From NCBI RefSeq assembly GCF_049446075.1, contig NZ_JBMSEB010000001.1, positions 744,001 to 808,000 on the forward strand: a DNA stretch of 64,000 nucleotides, in the 5' to 3' direction. The position numbers and the translations under genes were made by a program. The notes beneath the pieces are model-generated. The model was given only the letters and a program-made list of their open reading frames with translations, was not told where the DNA came from and made no database searches. The DNA is from Humibacter sp049446075. Its GTDB lineage: Bacteria > Actinomycetota > Actinomycetes > Actinomycetales > Microbacteriaceae. Shown here piece after piece: positions 16,515-25,245 of the stretch; position 1 is the stretch's first letter, and each line of letters opens with the position of its first letter.

Positions 16515-18050
16515 TCAGTCCGCCGCACTCACGTGCTCGAGCAGGCGCTGCAGCCTCGCGAGGGTCTCCACTTTGCCGAGAATCTCCATCGACTCGAACA
16601 GCGGCGGCGAGACACGGCGTCCGCTCACCGCCACTCGGAGCGGGCCGAACGCTACGCGCGGCTTCAGGCCGAGCACCTCGATGAGAGCAGCACGCAACGT
16701 GACCTCGATGCCGTCGTGCGTCCATAGATGCTCGCCCAAACGGTCGAGCGCCGCGATGGAGTCGCGCAGCACCTCGTCGACGTTGGCCGGCAGCGTAGCC
16801 AGCGCGTCGTCGTCGTGATGGAGTGCGGCGGCATCTGTGAACAAGAAGCCGAGCATCCCCGGGGTCTCCCCCAGCAGTTGCACGCGCTCCTGCACGAGCG
16901 GTGCCGCGGCATCCAGCACTGCCTTCTGCCTGTCGGTCAGCGGTTCGGTCAGGATGCCTGCTTCGACCAGGTAGGGAATCGTGCGCTTCGTGAAGTCGGC
17001 GACGTCGAGCATGCGGATGTGGTCGGCATTGATGGCCTCCGCCTTCTTGAGGTCGAACCTCGCCGGGTTGGGATTGACGTCTTCGACGTCGAACTTCTCC
17101 ACCATCTCGTCCAGGGTGAAGACGTCGCGGTCGTGGGAGTATCCCCAGCCCAGCAGCGCCAGGTAGTTGTCGAGACCCTCCGGGATGAACCCGCGCTCCC
17201 GGTGATGGAAGAGGTTGGATTCGGGGTCACGCTTGGACAGCTTCTTGTTGCTCTCGCCCAGCACCGACGGCAGATGGCCGAACTGCGGGATGAATTCGGC
17301 GAGTCCCACGTCGATCAGTGCCCGGTAGAGCGCGATCTGGCGCGGAGTCGACGGCAGCAGGTCCTCGCCGCGCAGCACGTGGGTCACGCGCATGAGCGCA
17401 TCGTCGACCGGATTCACGAACGTGTACAGCGGCTGGCCGTTCGGCCGCACCACGACGAAGTCGCTGAACGAACCGGCGGGGAAGGTGATGGCGCCGCGCA
17501 CCAGGTCATCGAATCCGAGATCGGTGTCGGGAACCCGCAACCTCAGGGCCGGCTGACGGCCCTCTGCGCGGAACGCTGCACGCTGTTCCTCGGTGAGGTC
17601 TCGGTCGCCGTTGTCGTAGCCGTGCTGCTTGGGGCGCCCGGCTTCGATGTTGCGCTGCTCGATCTCCTCGGGAGTGGAGTAGCTCTCGTAGACGTGACCC
17701 GAATCGATCAGCCGATCGAGCACTGCCGCGTAGACCTCGCTGCGCTGGGACTGCCGGTACGGGCCGTCCGGGCCGCCCTTCACGACGCCCTCGTCCCAGT
17801 CGATGTTGAGCCAGGTGAGCGCGTCGAGGAGCTGCTCGTAGCTCTCCTCGGAGTCGCGCGCGGCATCCGTGTCTTCGATGCGGAAGATGAGCTTTCCACC
17901 GGTGTGCCTGGCGTACGCCCAGTTGAACAGCGCCGTGCGGATCAGCCCCACGTGCGGAGTGCCGGTGGGCGATGGGCAGAAGCGCACGCGCACGTCACGA
18001 CCCGTGGCGGTGCTGAACGAATACGCGGCCGGCGAAGAGGTCTCAGACAT
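16515..18050 (-). CDS. gltX: Glutamate--tRNA ligase
   Basis: A 511-residue class I synthetase. The HIGH-type motif appears as FCPSPTGTPHVGLIRTALFNW and the KMSKS-type motif as KKLSKRDPES near residue 252. The C-terminal anticodon-binding region is complete. Length matches actinobacterial GltX. I use ATG 18050 (MSETSS); an ATG nine bases upstream is equally open. It charges tRNA-Glu and, in organisms with the GatCAB amidotransferase, tRNA-Gln; the tRNA-Gln gene lies about 590 bases downstream on the same strand. Confidence 0.97.
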   Translation of the reverse strand: MSETSSPAAYSFSTATGRDVRVRFCPSPTGTPHVGLIRTALFNWAYARHTGGKLIFRIEDTDAARDSEESYEQLLDALTWLNIDWDEGVVKGGPDGPYRQSQRSEVYAAVLDRLIDSGHVYESYSTPEEIEQRNIEAGRPKQHGYDNGDRDLTEEQRAAFRAEGRQPALRLRVPDTDLGFDDLVRGAITFPAGSFSDFVVVRPNGQPLYTFVNPVDDALMRVTHVLRGEDLLPSTPRQIALYRALIDVGLAEFIPQFGHLPSVLGESNKKLSKRDPESNLFHHRERGFIPEGLDNYLALLGWGYSHDRDVFTLDEMVEKFDVEDVNPNPARFDLKKAEAINADHIRMLDVADFTKRTIPYLVEAGILTEPLTDRQKAVLDAAAPLVQERVQLLGETPGMLGFLFTDAAALHHDDDALATLPANVDEVLRDSIAALDRLGEHLWTHDGIEVTLRAALIEVLGLKPRVAFGPLRVAVSGRRVSPPLFESMEILGKVETLARLQRLLEHVSAAD

Positions 18051-18106
18051 CGCCACCAAGTCTACGGGCGGCCAGGGCGGGCTTCGTCGGGAGCGGAGGT
18101 TTCGAC

Positions 18107-18175
18107 ACGCCCGCTAGGCGGGCTGCTCAACCAGCGGAGGGACGCCCGCTAGGCGGGCTGCTCAACCAGCGGAGG
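18107..18175. repeat. Tandem 34-base repeat with internal hairpin
   Basis: Two identical 34-base copies (18107-18140 and 18142-18175) at a 35-base period. Each contains the hairpin GCCCGC-TAG-GCGGGC followed by TGCTCAACCAGCGGAGG. The unit resembles dispersed intergenic repeats of actinobacteria. The second copy runs into the LysR gene and supplies its last residues and stop codon (18162-18164). Confidence 0.85.
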
Positions 18176-19133
18176 CGACGGGCGCGAGCGACCAGGCCTT
18201 GGCATCCAGTTCGAGGATGGCCGTTGCCGTTGCCGCGATCGCTGGCACCTGATCGCTTCCCCTGGCTGCCACTAGGTGGAGGGTGCGATAGTCGTGATTC
18301 GCCGTCGGGCGCACCACGACGTCGGCGGGCAGCGCGGACACGGCCAGCGCAAGGGACGGGATGAGGGCGACGCCGAGGCCGGCGGAGACCATTCCGAGCA
18401 TCGCGGTGAAGTTGTCGGTCTCGTACGCGATATCAGGCCGGAAGCCGGAGCCGTCGGCAAGCTCGAGAAGGTGTGTCCGGCACCTGGGGCATCCCGCAAT
18501 CCAGCTGTCGCGACTCAGCCCGGCAAGGTCGACCGAATCGGATGCCGCCCCAGCATGTCCGGCAGGAACCGCCACCATCATCTCGTCTCGCCACAGCGGC
18601 ACGACGGCCAGTCCCCGGGCGCCGTCTGCGTGCGGATCGACCCGGTCGCCTGGATAGCTGAACGTGATGGCGAGGTCCGCCCGCTGAGTTCGCACGGCCT
18701 CCACCGCCTCGGGCGGCTCGGCCTCCAGGTAGCCGACCCCGATCCCTGGATGCGCCGCCTGCAGCCTACGCAGCACTTGCGGCACGAGCGTGGACGATGC
18801 GGTGGGGAACGCAGCGAGCCGAACGCGTCCCGACCGCAGCCCGGAGAGCTCCGCGAGCTCGCCTGCCGCGGCATCCAATGCCGTCGTGATCGTGCGGGCA
18901 TGCCTGGCCAGCACGCGACCGGCCTCGGTGAGTCGAACGCCGCGCCCTGATCTGGCGACCAACGGCATCCCGATGCGCAGCTCCGCTCTGCGCAGGTGCT
19001 GGCTCACGGCCGGTTGACTGAACCCGAGGGATGCCGCCGCAGCCGTGATCGACCCGTGTTCGGCGACGGCCCTGATGATGCGGAGTGTGTGCGCATCGAG
19101 TTCGAGCGGGGGCCGGTCCTGCTGCAGAGTCAT
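18162..19133 (-). CDS. LysR family transcriptional regulator
   Basis: A 323-residue LysR regulator starting at ATG 19133 (MTLQQD). The HTH is LRIIRAVAEHGSITAAAASLGFSQPAVSQHLRRAE (about residues 17-52), followed by the two-lobe effector domain with VRLAAFPTASSTLVPQVL and AMLGMVSAGLGVALIPSLAL. It is divergent to an aminotransferase gene 81 bases away, the standard layout for a LysR regulator and its target. Its last four residues and stop lie within the second copy of a tandem repeat, so the C-terminus may have been changed by repeat insertion. Effector unknown. Confidence 0.93.
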   Translation of the reverse strand: MTLQQDRPPLELDAHTLRIIRAVAEHGSITAAAASLGFSQPAVSQHLRRAELRIGMPLVARSGRGVRLTEAGRVLARHARTITTALDAAAGELAELSGLRSGRVRLAAFPTASSTLVPQVLRRLQAAHPGIGVGYLEAEPPEAVEAVRTQRADLAITFSYPGDRVDPHADGARGLAVVPLWRDEMMVAVPAGHAGAASDSVDLAGLSRDSWIAGCPRCRTHLLELADGSGFRPDIAYETDNFTAMLGMVSAGLGVALIPSLALAVSALPADVVVRPTANHDYRTLHLVAARGSDQVPAIAATATAILELDAKAWSLAPVASAG

Positions 19134-19214
19134 GCGCGAAGCATAACTTGCCGTTATGGCTGTGATCGAACACCTGCGATTGTGCAATGGAAAGCCGAGG
19201 CGCACGCTCGAAAC

Positions 19215-20327
19215 ATGAGCATCGGACTGGCACCCCTCCGCGAAGAGTTCGCGGGCACGGGCGCCTGCTATCTCGCCGCATGCACCGGCGGCCTGCCGCC
19301 CGCGTCAGCTGCGGATGCCATGCGCCGCGACCTCGACCTCTGGCGGTCGGGCGGCACCAGCCCTGCATACTACGACGAGGCGGTCTCGCGGTCGCGAGAA
19401 GCGTTCGCTCGGCTCGCCGGCGTCGAGACGGACCGCGTCGCGATCGGCTCGCAGAGCTCCGTCTTCGCCGGCATGATCGCGGCATCCGTTCCAGACGGCG
19501 CGGAGGTGATCTGCGTCGACGGCGACTTCAGCTCCGTGGTCTTCCCGTTCCTGCAACACGAACGCAGGGGCGTGCGGGTGCGGCACGTTCCGCTGCGTGG
19601 TCTTGCCGATGCGGTGAACGATGCCACCTGGCTCGTCGTCTACTCGCTCGTGCAGTCCGCGACGGGCGAGGTGGCGGATGCCGCAGGCATCCGTGCCGCT
19701 GCCGCCCGCGTAGGCGCGCGGGTGCTGTGCGATGCCACGCAGGCGGCCGGATGGATGCCGCTTCGTCCCGAGCTCGCGGATGCCTTCGTCTGCCACGCAT
19801 ACAAGTGGCTGTGCTCGCCGCGCGGCGTCTGTTTCCTCACCGTCACGCCGGACTTCGCGGCGGAGCTGACGCCGATCAATGCCGGTTGGTATGCGGGCGA
19901 GGACCCGTGGGTGTCGTGCTACGGCCCGTCCGCTCCCCTGGCATCGTCCGCCAGACGGTTTGATGTGTCGCCCGCATGGCAGGCAGCGGCCGGCGCTGCT
20001 CCCGCGCTCGAGCTGTTCGCATCGGCCGACATCGCGTCGGTGCAGCAGCACGATGTCGGGCTCGCCGACGCGCTGGCCGAGGCACTCGGGCTGCCGACGA
20101 GGGGCAGCGCGATCGTCACGTGGCCGGATGCGCGCGGCGACGACCTGCGCGCGCTGAGCGCAGCAGGGATCGTCGCGTCCGGCCGGGCAGGGCGCGCCCG
20201 TGTCGCCTTCCACGTGTGGAACGACGCGGGGGACGTCGAGAACGCGCTCCGCGTCCTCGGTCGCTCAAGCGAGCGGCTCAGCCCGACGGTCAGCGCTGGA
20301 TCTCGACGAGGAGCACCCACACGTTGA
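19215..20327 (+). CDS. Class V aminotransferase-like PLP enzyme
   Basis: A 370-residue PLP-dependent enzyme of the class V (NifS/CsdA/isopenicillin-epimerase-like) fold. The likely Schiff-base Lys is in FVCHAYKWLCSPRGVCFL, about residue 202, and LCDATQAAGWMPL gives the cofactor-contacting Asp. It starts at ATG 19215 and is divergent to the LysR gene that probably controls it. There is no conserved Cys loop as in cysteine desulfurases, so an aminotransferase, lyase or epimerase is more likely. Its last 38 bases overlap the convergent membrane-protein gene. Confidence 0.85.
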   Translation: MSIGLAPLREEFAGTGACYLAACTGGLPPASAADAMRRDLDLWRSGGTSPAYYDEAVSRSREAFARLAGVETDRVAIGSQSSVFAGMIAASVPDGAEVICVDGDFSSVVFPFLQHERRGVRVRHVPLRGLADAVNDATWLVVYSLVQSATGEVADAAGIRAAAARVGARVLCDATQAAGWMPLRPELADAFVCHAYKWLCSPRGVCFLTVTPDFAAELTPINAGWYAGEDPWVSCYGPSAPLASSARRFDVSPAWQAAAGAAPALELFASADIASVQQHDVGLADALAEALGLPTRGSAIVTWPDARGDDLRALSAAGIVASGRAGRARVAFHVWNDAGDVENALRVLGRSSERLSPTVSAGSRRGAPTR

Positions 20328-20778
20328 GCATGGCCGTCGGTAGAACAGCCACGATCGCGGCGGCCAGAAATGCCATGCCGGCAGACGCACCGACCATGAT
20401 CAGGATGCCCCCGACCAGGGCGAGCGCCACCGGCACGACCCCGATCAGGCCGATCAACGTCCGCGACAACGCCGACCGCTGATACGACGAGTCGCGGGCC
20501 ATGCGACGAACCATGACCGCCGGTGGGACGAGGCCCACCGCGCTGGCGAGCACGACCTCCGTGCCGAAGGCAAGGTCCGGCTGGTGCGGGATCAGCGCAA
20601 GCACCGAGACCACGAGGATCAGCACCATGGAGCTCACGGTCGATGCCGCTCGTGACGGAAGGGCGGGCGAGGCGAGGATCTGTTTGATCGTCACGCTCAT
20701 CGCCACGATGATCAGGCCGGCCAGCGCAGCAGCCGCGCCGGCCACGGCGACGAAGAACTCTCCCCAGCCATCCGTCAT
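20290..20778 (-). CDS. Predicted membrane protein, four or five TM segments
   Basis: A 162-residue hydrophobic protein. Segments are visible at about residues 8-30, 48-66, 76-92, 108-130 and 134-156, with the Arg-rich loop VRRMARDSSYQRSALSR between the third and fourth. I recognise no specific family. It ends inside the 3' end of the aminotransferase gene on the other strand, an overlap of 38 bases, and is read in the same direction as the FAH-ilvE-leuB group but 59 bases downstream of it. Confidence 0.75.
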   Translation of the reverse strand: MTDGWGEFFVAVAGAAAALAGLIIVAMSVTIKQILASPALPSRAASTVSSMVLILVVSVLALIPHQPDLAFGTEVVLASAVGLVPPAVMVRRMARDSSYQRSALSRTLIGLIGVVPVALALVGGILIMVGASAGMAFLAAAIVAVLPTAMLNVWVLLVEIQR

Positions 20779-20837
20779 GCCCGAAGTCTATTGACGCCTG
20801 CCGCCCGGCCGACCGTACGCGTGCCGCAGTCCCGGTC

Positions 20838-21611
20838 TCAGCCCTTGGCGCGCACCGGGTTGGAGAGCGTTCCGATACCGCTCACGGTGACGTCGACCCG
20901 GTCGCCCGGAGCGAGCGGCCCGACTCCTGCTGGCGTCCCCGTCATGATGACGTCACCAGGCAGCAGCGTCCAAGCGCTGGATGCGTAGGAGACGAGCTCG
21001 GGGATCCCATGGATCAGATCCGCCACGTGCCCGGACTGCCGCACCTCCCCGTTCACCCGGGTCTCGATGCTCGCGGATGCCGCGTCGAACTCGGTCTCGA
21101 TCACCGGTCCGAGCGGGCAGAACGTGTCGAATCCCTTGGCACGCGCCCACTGCCCGTCAGAGCGCTGCAGGTCGCGAGCCGTCACGTCATTGCCGACCGT
21201 GTACCCGAACACGTAGTCGAGTGCGTTCTCGGCCGTCACGTCCTTGGCGATCCTGCCGATCACGACGACGAGTTCGCCCTCGTGCTCGACCCGCTGCGAC
21301 TGGCGCGGCAAGACGATCGCGTCATCCGGGCCGATCACAGCCGTATTCGGCTTGAGGAACATGAGGGGTTCGGCAGGTGCCTCCGAGCCCATCTCCTCGG
21401 CGTGCTCCCGGTAGTTGCGGCCTATGCCGATCACCTTGGAACGCGGAAGAACGGGAGCCAGGAGCGTGGCATCCGTGAGCTTCACACGTTCGCCTGTCGT
21501 CTCGTATCCGGAGTACATGGGGTCGCCGCTGAGCACGACCCACTCTCGTTCTTCCTCGTCGAGGACGCCGAACGCGAGCGCGCCCTCGCGACTGAAGCGT
21601 GCGATCTTCAT
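20838..21611 (-). CDS. Fumarylacetoacetate hydrolase family protein
   Basis: A 257-residue FAH-fold enzyme. The catalytic domain has VIGIGRNYREHAEEMG near residue 60, FLKPNTAVIGPDDAI, the metal-site region HEGELVVVIGRIAKDV near 110, and the ending DVIMTGTPAGVGPLAPGD. Members act as hydrolases, isomerases or decarboxylases on keto-acids. It starts 6 bases after the ilvE stop, so it is co-transcribed; this FAH-like gene commonly accompanies leuB-ilvE in actinobacteria. The substrate is not known. Confidence 0.92.
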   Translation of the reverse strand: MKIARFSREGALAFGVLDEEEREWVVLSGDPMYSGYETTGERVKLTDATLLAPVLPRSKVIGIGRNYREHAEEMGSEAPAEPLMFLKPNTAVIGPDDAIVLPRQSQRVEHEGELVVVIGRIAKDVTAENALDYVFGYTVGNDVTARDLQRSDGQWARAKGFDTFCPLGPVIETEFDAASASIETRVNGEVRQSGHVADLIHGIPELVSYASSAWTLLPGDVIMTGTPAGVGPLAPGDRVDVTVSGIGTLSNPVRAKG

Positions 21612-21617
21612 GCGGCC

Positions 21618-22727
21618 TCAGGCATCCATGCGCGTGAGCCAGCTGTGCCGGTCCTCGATGCGCCCGTACTGGATGTCGGTGAGCTCTTGACGCAACGACG
21701 TCGTCAGCTCGCCTGCGGGGGCGTCGGCCGAGCCGATCGTGAAGTCGCGGGACTTCAGCTGCGCGATGGGCGTGATGACGGCGGCCGTTCCGCACGCGAA
21801 TACCTCGACGATGTCGCCGGATGCCTCGCCCGCGCGCCACTCGTCGATGGAGACGGGTCGCTGTTCGATTCGGTGCCCCCGATCGCGCGCCAGCTGCAGG
21901 ATCGACTCGAGCGTGATGCCCTCGAGGATGGAGTCCGACGCCGGAGTCACGAGCGTGCCGTCGCGGTAGACGAGCACGACGTTCATGCCGCCGAGTTCTT
22001 CGATGAACTTGCCCTCGACGGAATCGAGGAACAGCACCTGGGCGCAGCCGTGCTCGTACGCCTCCGCCTGGGGAAGCAGGCTTGCGGCGTAGTTGCCGCC
22101 GGTCTTCGCAGCGCCGGTGCCTCCGACTCCGGCCCGGGAGTACTCCTCGGACAGCCAGATCGACACGGGCGCCACGCCCCCCTTGAAGTACGCGCCCGCG
22201 GGGCTGGCGATCACATAGAACGCGACCTTGTTCGCGGGCCGCACCCCGAGGAACGCCTCCTTGGCGAACATGAACGGGCGGATGTAGAGGCTCGTCTCTG
22301 GCGCAGACGGCACCCAGTCGCCGTCGACGGCGATCAGCCGGCGGATCGCCTCGACGAAGTACTCGCTTGGGAGCTCGGGCAGGGCGAGCCGATGCGCCGA
22401 CCGCTGCATGCGCCGTGCGTTCGCCTCGGGCCGGAACGCCCAGATGGAGCCGTCCTGGTGACGGTATGCCTTGAGCCCTTCGAAGACCTCTTGCGCGTAG
22501 TGCAGCACGGCGGCAGACGGCTCGAGCTGAATGGGGCCGTATGGGCTCACCCGCGGTCGGTGCCACCCGCCCTTCGCCGACCAGCAGATGTCGACCATAT
22601 GGTCGGTGAAGTGCTGCCCGAAGCCCGGGTCGGCCAGAATCTGCTCCCGCTCCGCCGGGCTGAGCGGCGCCGGGTTCGGCGTCACCTGCCACGTGAGCGG
22701 CGTGATGTCAGTGAGCGGAATGGTCAT
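21618..22727 (-). CDS. ilvE: Branched-chain amino acid aminotransferase
   Basis: A 369-residue class IV PLP aminotransferase that performs the last step of Leu, Ile and Val synthesis. The cofactor Lys lies in VGGTGAAKTGGNYAAS near residue 206, and the family segments FEGLKAYRHQDGSIWAFRP and FIEELGGMNVVLVYRDG are clear. Length is normal. It lies 92 bases downstream of leuB and 6 bases upstream of the FAH-like gene, in the same direction. Its ATG at 22727 overlaps no other gene. Confidence 0.97.
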   Translation of the reverse strand: MTIPLTDITPLTWQVTPNPAPLSPAEREQILADPGFGQHFTDHMVDICWSAKGGWHRPRVSPYGPIQLEPSAAVLHYAQEVFEGLKAYRHQDGSIWAFRPEANARRMQRSAHRLALPELPSEYFVEAIRRLIAVDGDWVPSAPETSLYIRPFMFAKEAFLGVRPANKVAFYVIASPAGAYFKGGVAPVSIWLSEEYSRAGVGGTGAAKTGGNYAASLLPQAEAYEHGCAQVLFLDSVEGKFIEELGGMNVVLVYRDGTLVTPASDSILEGITLESILQLARDRGHRIEQRPVSIDEWRAGEASGDIVEVFACGTAAVITPIAQLKSRDFTIGSADAPAGELTTSLRQELTDIQYGRIEDRHSWLTRMDA

Positions 22728-22819
22728 CGGTGATCCCCTTTGAGGTCGGACGACGCGCCGAGCTCGGCAGCGCGTCGAGAACAGATTACGTCAGCCGCCT
22801 GAGGCGCCGAGGGGCGCGG

Positions 22820-23869
22820 TCAGCCGGCCAGCCGAGCGGCGATCGCGTCGCCGATCTCGGATGTGCTCCGCTGGGTCGAACGCTCGGCGAGGTCGGAGGT
22901 GACGGCTGCGCGAACGCGGCCGGCGGCATCCTCGAGGCCGAGGTGGTCGAGCAGCAGAGCGACGGAGAGGATGGCGGCGGTGGGGTCTGCCTTTTCCTCT
23001 CCGGCGATGTCGGGTGCCGAACCGTGGACCGGCTCGAACATGCTCGGGAACGCGCCGTCCGGGTTGATGTTGCCGGATGCCGCGAGACCGATGCCGCCGC
23101 TGATCGCGGCCGCGAGATCGGTCAGGATGTCGCCGAAGAGGTTATCCGTGACGATGACATCGAATCTAGCAGGATCCGTGACGAGGAAGATGGTCACCGC
23201 GTCGACGTGCAGGTAGTCGACCGTGACATCCGGATGCTCCGCCGCCACCGCATCGACGATGCGCTTCCACAGACCCCCGGCGTGCACCAGAACGTTGGTC
23301 TTGTGCACGAGCGTGAGCCTCTTGCGGCGACGCTGCGCCTGGCCGAACGCATAGCGCACCACGCGCTCGACTCCGAACGCCGTGTTCACCGAGACCTCGT
23401 TCGCGATCTCGTGCGGTGTTCCGACGCGGATGGCACCGCCGTTGCCCACGTACGGACCTTCCGTGCCCTCGCGCACCACCACGAAGTCGACCTCGCCCGG
23501 GTCGCTCAGCGGGCTGGTGACACCCGGCAGAATGGCCGTCGGGCGCAGGTTCACGTAGTGGTCCAGCGCGAAGCGCAGCTTCAGCAGGAGCCCGCGCTCG
23601 ATGTTCGCGCCGGCGAGCCTCGGGTCACCCGGCTTGCCGCCGACGGCTCCGAGCAGGATCGCATCGTGGCTCGCTATGGCCTGCAGGTCGTCGTCGGTCA
23701 GCACATCGCCGGTGGCCAGGTAGCGCGCTGCGCCCAGCTCGAAGTAGGTCTTCTCGAACGCGACCTCAGCAGGATCGACGACGGCGTCGAGCACCTTCAC
23801 CGCCTCGGCGACGACCTCGGGACCGATGCCATCACCTGGGATGACGGCGAGCCTGACGTGGCGGGACAT
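22820..23869 (-). CDS. leuB: 3-isopropylmalate dehydrogenase
   Basis: A 349-residue isocitrate/isopropylmalate dehydrogenase. The start at ATG 23869 has GAAGGAGT three to ten bases upstream. The nucleotide and substrate motifs VIPGDGIGPEV, LLGAVGGKPGDPR and DNLFGDILTDLAAAISGGIG are present. It oxidises and decarboxylates 3-isopropylmalate in leucine synthesis. leuA, which makes the precursor, lies 30 kb away under its own attenuator, so the leucine genes are split in this genome. Confidence 0.97.
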   Translation of the reverse strand: MSRHVRLAVIPGDGIGPEVVAEAVKVLDAVVDPAEVAFEKTYFELGAARYLATGDVLTDDDLQAIASHDAILLGAVGGKPGDPRLAGANIERGLLLKLRFALDHYVNLRPTAILPGVTSPLSDPGEVDFVVVREGTEGPYVGNGGAIRVGTPHEIANEVSVNTAFGVERVVRYAFGQAQRRRKRLTLVHKTNVLVHAGGLWKRIVDAVAAEHPDVTVDYLHVDAVTIFLVTDPARFDVIVTDNLFGDILTDLAAAISGGIGLAASGNINPDGAFPSMFEPVHGSAPDIAGEEKADPTAAILSVALLLDHLGLEDAAGRVRAAVTSDLAERSTQRSTSEIGDAIAARLAG

Positions 23870-24066
23870 TGGACTCCTTCGCGGTGCTCTGGCGTGGGAT
23901 ACCAGGCTATCGGTAGCCCCCGCGCGCCCGCCTACACCAACTGCGAGCATCGGTCGAGCCCTGCTGCTCGGCCGCCGGAAGCGCCTAGCCTTCCACTGTT
24001 GCGACCCGTGGCCGGATCATCCGGTCACGACCGGCGCGACGCATCGCCCGAGCGAAGGAGGAGCAC

Positions 24067-24321
24067 ATGAGCCTCGGAGGCGGAATCTTCCTGATCGTGG
24101 TGGGAGCCATCCTGGCCTTCGCCCTGAACATCAACCTGGGCTGGATCGACCTGCACATGGTCGGCTACATCTGCCTGATCGCAGGCATAGTGGTCACGAT
24201 CATCGGCATCGTGCTGCTCACGCGCAAGCGCACATCGCGTATCACGCGAAGCACCACGGTCGATCCGAACACCGGACAGCAGGTCGACAGCACGCGACGG
24301 GACGACCCGGGCGCGTACTGA
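24067..24321 (+). CDS. DUF6458-type small membrane protein
   Basis: An 84-residue protein with two hydrophobic segments (about residues 4-24 and 30-52), a GGIFLIVVGAILAFALN first helix and a polar basic tail with TTVDPNTGQQ. A good ribosome site (GAAGGAGG) precedes the ATG. This small family is widespread in actinobacteria and has no known function. It is isolated between leuB and phzF, which are both on the other strand. Confidence 0.85.
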   Translation: MSLGGGIFLIVVGAILAFALNINLGWIDLHMVGYICLIAGIVVTIIGIVLLTRKRTSRITRSTTVDPNTGQQVDSTRRDDPGAY

Positions 24322-24388
24322 GTTCGAGCGCTGCTGTTCGAAAGCTACTGTTCGAACGCTCTGAGTTGCGTCGCGAGAGCGGCGCAAC

Positions 24389-25234
24389 TCAGAGGTTGAC
24401 CGCGCCCCCAATCACGGTCGAGGTGTTCCCGCCGATCCAGAATCGGCCGGACTCGCGCTGCACGTGGATGCGGCCGGCGCGCCCGAGGGCTGTTCCCTGG
24501 GCGGCGACGTAGCTCTGCGGCGCCCGCCCGGTTCCGATGAGCCAGACCGCGAGGCCGGCGTTGAGGCTTCCGGTGACCGGGTCCTCGGGAATGCCGAGCG
24601 TTGGCACGAATGCGCGCACCTCGAAATGCGCGGGCGCATCGTCGTCGTGAGGAGCGACCACTCCCACCTTCAGGTCACCCATGACGGCGAAGTCGGGGTG
24701 CAGGTCGAGCACGTCGCGAGCCGAGTGAAGCAGCACGGCCAGCCATCCTGGTCCGTTGTCCACCCATTCGGCCGACACGACCTCGTCACGCGTGATGCCG
24801 AGCGACGCCACGACCTGGTTCAGTGTCGGGTCATCGACCGTGCCTTCCCGCACGAGAGGCGGCGCTGCGAAGGCCAGCCGGTCGCCGTCGCGGCGCAGTT
24901 CGACGAGGCCGACACCGCACTCCTGCACGACGGATCCCCGCTGCTTCGGCTCACCGCCGACCTCGAGCCAGGCATGCGCGCTGCCCAGCGTGGGATGCCC
25001 GGCGAACGGGAGCTCGCCGCCGGGCGTGAAGATGCGCAGACGATAGTCGGCAGCAGGATCGGTCGGCGGGAGAAGGAACGTTGTCTCGGAGAGATTCGTC
25101 CACTTGGCGAACGACGCCATCGCGTCGTCGGTGAGCCCGTCGGCATCAATGACGACGGCGACCGGATTTCCGAGCAGCGGCGCTGCGCCGAACACGTCGA
25201 CCTGTGCGAACCGCCGCTCAACGATGTCCGTCAC
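24389..25234 (-). CDS. PhzF family isomerase-like protein
   Basis: A 281-residue protein of the PhzF/diaminopimelate-epimerase fold. It shows QVDVFGAAPLLGNPVAVVIDADGL, the FAGHPTLGSAHAWLE region and EDPVTGSLNAGLAVWL. The family acid equivalent to the PhzF Glu is expected in the segment LSETTF near residue 49. No other phenazine genes are present, so phenazine synthesis should not be inferred; most family members are uncharacterised. It starts 11 bases after the serA stop and is probably co-transcribed with it. Confidence 0.9.
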   Translation of the reverse strand: MTDIVERRFAQVDVFGAAPLLGNPVAVVIDADGLTDDAMASFAKWTNLSETTFLLPPTDPAADYRLRIFTPGGELPFAGHPTLGSAHAWLEVGGEPKQRGSVVQECGVGLVELRRDGDRLAFAAPPLVREGTVDDPTLNQVVASLGITRDEVVSAEWVDNGPGWLAVLLHSARDVLDLHPDFAVMGDLKVGVVAPHDDDAPAHFEVRAFVPTLGIPEDPVTGSLNAGLAVWLIGTGRAPQSYVAAQGTALGRAGRIHVQRESGRFWIGGNTSTVIGGAVNL

Positions 25235-25245
25235 GGGTGCTTTCC

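Noticed and set aside
18120..18175. tRNA-like or attachment site in the gltX-LysR gap
   Set aside because: The repeat folds only into short GC hairpins and has no cloverleaf, and no integrase is nearby.
24389..25234. Phenazine biosynthesis suggested by the PhzF-like gene
   Set aside because: PhzF-fold proteins are widespread without phenazine pathways, and no other phz gene is in the window.
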